Source: Myxococcota bacterium (GTDB lineage Bacteria; Myxococcota_A; UBA796; UBA9615; JAKLKC01). Taken from it: DNA of 46,027 nucleotides. The position numbers and the translations under genes were made by a program. The DNA lies in contig JAKLKC010000053.1 of assembly GCA_023150875.1 (NCBI GenBank), positions 1 to 46,027 on the forward strand, in the 5' to 3' direction. Shown one piece after another: positions 42,765-46,027 of the stretch (its first letter is position 1; each line of letters starts with the position of its first letter). The notes beneath the pieces were generated by a model. It was not told the origin of the DNA. It ran no database searches and worked only from the letters and a program-made list of their open reading frames with translations.

Positions 42765-43849
42765 GGTGCCGCCGTCGCGGTCAGGTCGGCGCGGAGCCAC
42801 CGCCCGAGGGCCGCCGCCAGGGCCTCGTGCCCCAGGGTGGTGGGGTGATCGGGGTCGTCGCCCCCCAGGAGGAGGGCATCCAGGGGAAGGCCGCGGTATG
42901 CCTGCCTCAGGTCCACGACGGGGATCCCCTCCTCCCGGGCGATCCCCGCGGCGACCTCCAGGACCGCGTCGGAGTGGGCGCAGAACCCGGGGTCCCCGTG
43001 CCAGGTCCGGCCCCCGCACCGCGTAGGATCGGGGTCCGCGAAGGGGATGGGGGGCACCAGGGCCAGGACCAGCGGGACGCCCCCCTCCCGGGCGAGGCGG
43101 CAGATTTCCCGCAGCCCCGCCCGGCCCCGGGCCTCCAGGGCGTCCAGGGGGATCTCGGTCGCGGCCCGCGATCCCCGGCCGAAGCGGCGGCTCGCCACCA
43201 CGGACTTCGCCCACTGCCAGGCGAGCGAGCGTCCGTCGAGCCACCGCGCCGCGGGCGCAAGGGCGCGGGGGACGGCCAGCCCGTCCGAGGCGTCGGGCGC
43301 GACCGCCACCACCTCGTCCCCCACGAAGAAGGCGCGGCTGTCGACGAAGTCGTTCACGTAGAAGGCGTAGACGATCCGGTGGGCGTTCAGCCGAGGCGCC
43401 TTGTGCTCCAGGAAGGCAGCCACCTGGTGGACGTCGTATCCCGACACCGCGCAGTTCGCCACCTCGAAACGGGCCCGGACCGGCGGATCGGCGTTGAGGA
43501 GGGCCTGGAGGCGACCCGGGAACGCCTCCTCCCGACGGAACATGCCCCCATGGGCGACGGAGTCCCCGACGACGGCGATCCGGTAGGCGTCGGCCCCGGG
43601 CCTGGCGGAGAGCTCGGGCCCGCGGCAGCCCAGGGGATCCGGCTCGCCCGCGGGGCTCGGCCTGGGCTCGTAGATCAGCCCGGGCACGCTGGACCGGCGC
43701 ACGTGGACGCCGTCCCGCCACCAGATCCGCCGCCCCGCCAGGGGGTCGAAGGCCACCCGCGCCAGCCCCTCGACGGCGAGGAGGGCCAGGGCGGCGGCGA
43801 CGGCGGACAGGGCGGGCCCCGCGAGGCGGCCCCGGCGGCCGCCCCTCAT
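42761..43849 (-). CDS. membrane-anchored SGNH/GDSL hydrolase 5
   Basis: 362 residues from ATG 43849, overlapping the YhhN stop by 3 bases (ATGA). N-terminal hydrophobic segment at about 12-31. Catalytic blocks: VVGDSVAHGG (Ser), NCAVSGYDVHQV, FYVNDFVDS (Asn) and DDPDHPTTLGH (Asp-x-x-His). It is similar in layout to the other four SGNH proteins in this region, but the sequence has diverged, so this is an expanded family rather than a recent tandem duplication. Confidence 0.82.
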   Translation of the reverse strand: MRGGRRGRLAGPALSAVAAALALLAVEGLARVAFDPLAGRRIWWRDGVHVRRSSVPGLIYEPRPSPAGEPDPLGCRGPELSARPGADAYRIAVVGDSVAHGGMFRREEAFPGRLQALLNADPPVRARFEVANCAVSGYDVHQVAAFLEHKAPRLNAHRIVYAFYVNDFVDSRAFFVGDEVVAVAPDASDGLAVPRALAPAARWLDGRSLAWQWAKSVVASRRFGRGSRAATEIPLDALEARGRAGLREICRLAREGGVPLVLALVPPIPFADPDPTRCGGRTWHGDPGFCAHSDAVLEVAAGIAREEGIPVVDLRQAYRGLPLDALLLGGDDPDHPTTLGHEALAAALGRWLRADLTATAAP

Positions 43850-44493
43850 GCCCCGAGGCCGCCCGAGACCGTGGCGGCGAACGCGATCTGCGCGCCGTAG
43901 TAGAGGGGGAGACCCCAGGCTCGGTTCCAGGGCGTGGGAGCGACGAACCGTTCCCGGGCGACGAAGAGGTCCGAGAGGAAGAAGGCCACCGCGGCGGCGG
44001 GGATCAGGCGGGGCGCCCCGGCGCCCGCCGCGCCGAAGGCGAGGGCCACCATCGCCGTGATGGCGACGACGTAGGCGACCACCGGGCCCCGCAAGGGGGT
44101 GGGGACTCGGGGGAGGAGCCAGCGCAGGACCACCGCCGCCACCCCCACCAGGAGCAGCGAGGCTCCCCCCGCGGCCACGCCCGAGACGCCGAGGGCGGCG
44201 AAGGCGAGGGCGAAGGTGACGTGGGCCAGCAGGAACGCGGCGAGCCCCGCGGCGAAGTACGCCCTGGATCCCTTGGGGATCAAGAGTACGTCCCCGGCGA
44301 AGGAGAGGGCGAGGGCCACCACCACCCAGGTCCCGTAGCCCCGGGACGGAGGCCCCGCCGAGAGGGCGAGGGCGATGAAGCCCGTCGACGCCAGGGGCTT
44401 GGCGATCCACATCAGGGCGCGGGCCCCGCGGAACTCGGCCCAAAGGACCGCCGCGACCGCCGCCGCCGTCAGCGCCGGGAACGCCATCGCCAT
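43846..44493 (-). CDS. YhhN/TMEM86 family membrane protein (lysoplasmalogenase-like)
   Basis: 215 residues from ATG 44493, with AAGGA at good spacing. About seven or eight hydrophobic helices; family motifs are the WIAKPLAS segment, LSFAGDVLL, the FLLAHVTFALAF helix, and FFLSDLFVARERF. YhhN/TMEM86 proteins hydrolyse the vinyl ether of lysoplasmalogen in animals; bacterial roles are less certain. It lies 11 bp after the radical SAM gene and overlaps SGNH hydrolase 5, so the four genes form one operon. Confidence 0.87.
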   Translation of the reverse strand: MAMAFPALTAAAVAAVLWAEFRGARALMWIAKPLASTGFIALALSAGPPSRGYGTWVVVALALSFAGDVLLIPKGSRAYFAAGLAAFLLAHVTFALAFAALGVSGVAAGGASLLLVGVAAVVLRWLLPRVPTPLRGPVVAYVVAITAMVALAFGAAGAGAPRLIPAAAVAFFLSDLFVARERFVAPTPWNRAWGLPLYYGAQIAFAATVSGGLGA

Positions 44494-44504
44494 GGTCGGA
44501 TCCT

Positions 44505-45950
44505 TCAGGTACCCCGCGGAGTGGCGCCCATCTTCCACAGGTGCCCGCGCCGGGTCAGGTCGGAGAGGAAGGCGGCGCCGCCGCTGCCGAGGTTTCGCGC
44601 GTCCTGGAGGGTCCGGAGGTCGCGGACCCTCTCCCAGAAGTACCGGGGCCGCAGGTAGAAGTCCCGGCTGGCCCTCTCGATCCAGCGCCTCGCCGTCGCC
44701 ACCGGGACCCCGGTGACCGTCCTCTCGTCCAGGCGGCTGTTCCCGGGATCCAGGTAGTAGGCGTAGACGTCCTCCTCGGTGAACCAGCCCTGCCGGACCC
44801 CCTCCTGGGTGATGGGGGTGCCGGGGATCGGCTCCAGGATGTCGTAGAGCACGTAGTCCGGCTGGAGCTCCCGGGTGAAGCGGATGTTGGCGTCGACGGT
44901 GGCGTCGCTCTCCCCCGGGGAGCCCACCAGCAGGTAGGCGGTGGTGCGGATCCCCAGGTCCCGGCAGTCCCGGAACGCCTGGATGGAGTGCTCGCGGGCC
45001 AGCCCCTTGTCCAGGCGGTCGAGCTGCTCGTCGGAGCCGGACTCGACGCCGAAGGCCACCAGGTAGCAGCCGGAGCGGCGCATGGCCGCCAGCGTGTCCC
45101 GGTCCGCCAGGTCCACCCGGGTCTTGCAGGACCAGGCGAGGCGGAAGGGGAGGCGGGCGATCCCCTCGCTCAGGGCCACGGCGCGCCGGGTGTTGAGGGT
45201 GAAGGTGGGGTCGATGAAGTGGACCTCCCGGATCCCGTAGCGCTCCCGGAGCCAGCGGAGCTGGGCCAGGACCGCCTCCACCGGGCGGGCCCTCCACTTC
45301 ATGGAGAGGCAGCAGAAGTCGCAGGAGTAGGTGCAGCCCCGGGCGGTCTCCACCAGCGTGGCGTAGGGCCACACCCCCATGGGGGGGTGGAGGCGGTAGC
45401 GGTCCATCGGCAGCAGGTCGAACGCGGGATCGGGGATGGACTCCCCGTTCATCATGGGTCGGTCGGCGTTCCTGACCGCCGCCTCCCCGTCCCGCCACGA
45501 GATCCCCGCCACCTGGGCGGGGGATCCGCCCCCACCCAGCACGTCGGCCAGCTCGGCGAAGGTGTCCTCCCCCTCGCCGTGGACGAAGAAGTCGACGCCC
45601 CGGCCGTAGCGGAACAGGACCTCCGGGGGGAAGCCACCCAGCCCGGGTCCACCCACCGCGGTCCGCACCGAGGGGAAGCGGGAGCGCACCGCGTCGCACA
45701 GCTCGAAGGCCTCCTTCAGGGACAGGATCGTCGCCGACACCCCGAAGAGGTCCACGGGCTCGGACTCCAGGTGCGACAGGAGGTCCGGCACCCACCACCG
45801 CTCGGCGATGAGGTCCACCAGCCGGACGGCGTGGCCCCGTTCCCGGAGCCGGGCGGCGCACCCCGCGATCCCGAGGCGAGGGACGGGGTAGAGGTCCGAG
45901 AGGTTGAACTGGAGGCGCCGGCACGGCGCCATGGTCATCAGCACCCGCAT
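44505..45950 (-). CDS. cobalamin-domain radical SAM protein (PhpK/BchE-like superfamily)
   Basis: 481 residues. The N-terminal ~150 residues form a B12-binding-like domain (LVDLIAERWW, VDLFGVSATI, TAVGGPGLGGFPPEVL). Cluster cysteines are C206, C210 and C213 (ARGCTYSCDFC), followed by IDPTFTLN, FGVESGSDEQLDRLDKG and LVGSPGESDAT, typical of the methyltransferase/cyclase group. C-terminal helices suggest a substrate domain. First gene of the YhhN/SGNH operon; it starts from a promoter whose -10 box is 7 nt from the ATG. The substrate is not predictable from sequence, but a lipid or terpenoid is plausible from context. Confidence 0.88.
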   Translation of the reverse strand: MRVLMTMAPCRRLQFNLSDLYPVPRLGIAGCAARLRERGHAVRLVDLIAERWWVPDLLSHLESEPVDLFGVSATILSLKEAFELCDAVRSRFPSVRTAVGGPGLGGFPPEVLFRYGRGVDFFVHGEGEDTFAELADVLGGGGSPAQVAGISWRDGEAAVRNADRPMMNGESIPDPAFDLLPMDRYRLHPPMGVWPYATLVETARGCTYSCDFCCLSMKWRARPVEAVLAQLRWLRERYGIREVHFIDPTFTLNTRRAVALSEGIARLPFRLAWSCKTRVDLADRDTLAAMRRSGCYLVAFGVESGSDEQLDRLDKGLAREHSIQAFRDCRDLGIRTTAYLLVGSPGESDATVDANIRFTRELQPDYVLYDILEPIPGTPITQEGVRQGWFTEEDVYAYYLDPGNSRLDERTVTGVPVATARRWIERASRDFYLRPRYFWERVRDLRTLQDARNLGSGGAAFLSDLTRRGHLWKMGATPRGT

Positions 45951-45957
45951 GGTCGGG

Positions 45958-45986
45958 AGGATAGCGGGGGGATCGGCGGCCGTCGA
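45958..45986 (-). promoter_or_regulatory. leaderless promoter of the radical SAM/YhhN/SGNH operon
   Basis: On the minus strand: TCGACG (45986-45981), 17-bp spacer, TATCCT (45963-45958), then 7 nt and the ATG at 45950. There is no room for a Shine-Dalgarno sequence in the transcript. Confidence 0.6.
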
Positions 45987-46027
45987 GGAGGGGGGGGAGC
46001 CCCAGATCGTCGGGTCCGGGAGGACCC

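Noticed and set aside
1-46027. tRNA, rRNA, insertion sequences, integrase or attachment sites
   Set aside because: Looked for conserved tRNA arms, rRNA blocks and transposase or recombinase motifs; none recognised, so acquisition of the defence locus by a mobile element is not supported here.

Overview
The window is very GC-rich (roughly 70 percent by eye) and densely coded. The right half carries an OmpA-type outer membrane protein and the housekeeping string holB - ricT/PSP1 - metG - tatD, an order I associate with deltaproteobacterial genomes (Desulfobacterota, Myxococcota and relatives). I infer a Gram-negative, high-GC bacterium of that general kind; no rRNA or tRNA is present to settle it.

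Positions 1-6366: a small membrane protein, then a minus-strand group of adaptation genes: reverse transcriptase, CRISPR-associated primase-polymerase (AEP/TOTE type, with N-terminal TPR-like region), cas1 and cas2. An ECF-like sigma factor lies directly downstream. A roughly 620-bp non-coding gap separates this group from a divergent plus-strand operon.

Positions 6367-19089: a complete type III-B effector operon, cmr1-cmr2(cas10)-cmr3-cmr4-cmr5-cmr6. It runs by 4-bp start/stop overlaps (one 55-bp gap, before cmr6) into two further genes. The first encodes an 874-residue P-loop ATPase resembling RdrA of the RADAR defence system; its C-terminus looks like a SAVED domain, a sensor of cyclic oligonucleotides. 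The second encodes a 754-residue adenosine deaminase resembling RdrB, with every catalytic residue present. Cas10 keeps the GGDD cyclase motif but has lost the HD nuclease motif. I infer a signalling-only type III system: target RNA triggers cyclic oligoadenylate synthesis, the SAVED domain senses it, and the ATPase activates the deaminase. This is the main discovery candidate. No CRISPR array, CARF protein or ring nuclease is visible in the window.

Positions 19080-25250: two tandem hairpins close the defence operon. They are followed by a CapA-like metallophosphatase, a HEAT-repeat protein whose base usage differs from its neighbours, a DUF72 protein, a nitrilase-family amidohydrolase and a 50-residue basic protein.

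Positions 25260-32047: OmpA, a TatD-radical SAM fusion, metG, ricT/PSP1 and holB, all on the minus strand.

Positions 32055-45950: a cell-surface or secondary-metabolism neighbourhood with two cobalamin-type radical SAM proteins, a radical SAM-SPASM-TPR giant, five membrane-anchored SGNH/GDSL hydrolases, a GT39-like membrane protein and a YhhN/TMEM86 protein. Several of these genes appear to be transcribed leaderless from TATCCT/TATACT boxes 7-8 bp before the start codon. An approximately 149-bp dispersed repeat occurs twice in opposite orientation (25098-25246 and 41503-41651), each time between convergent gene ends.
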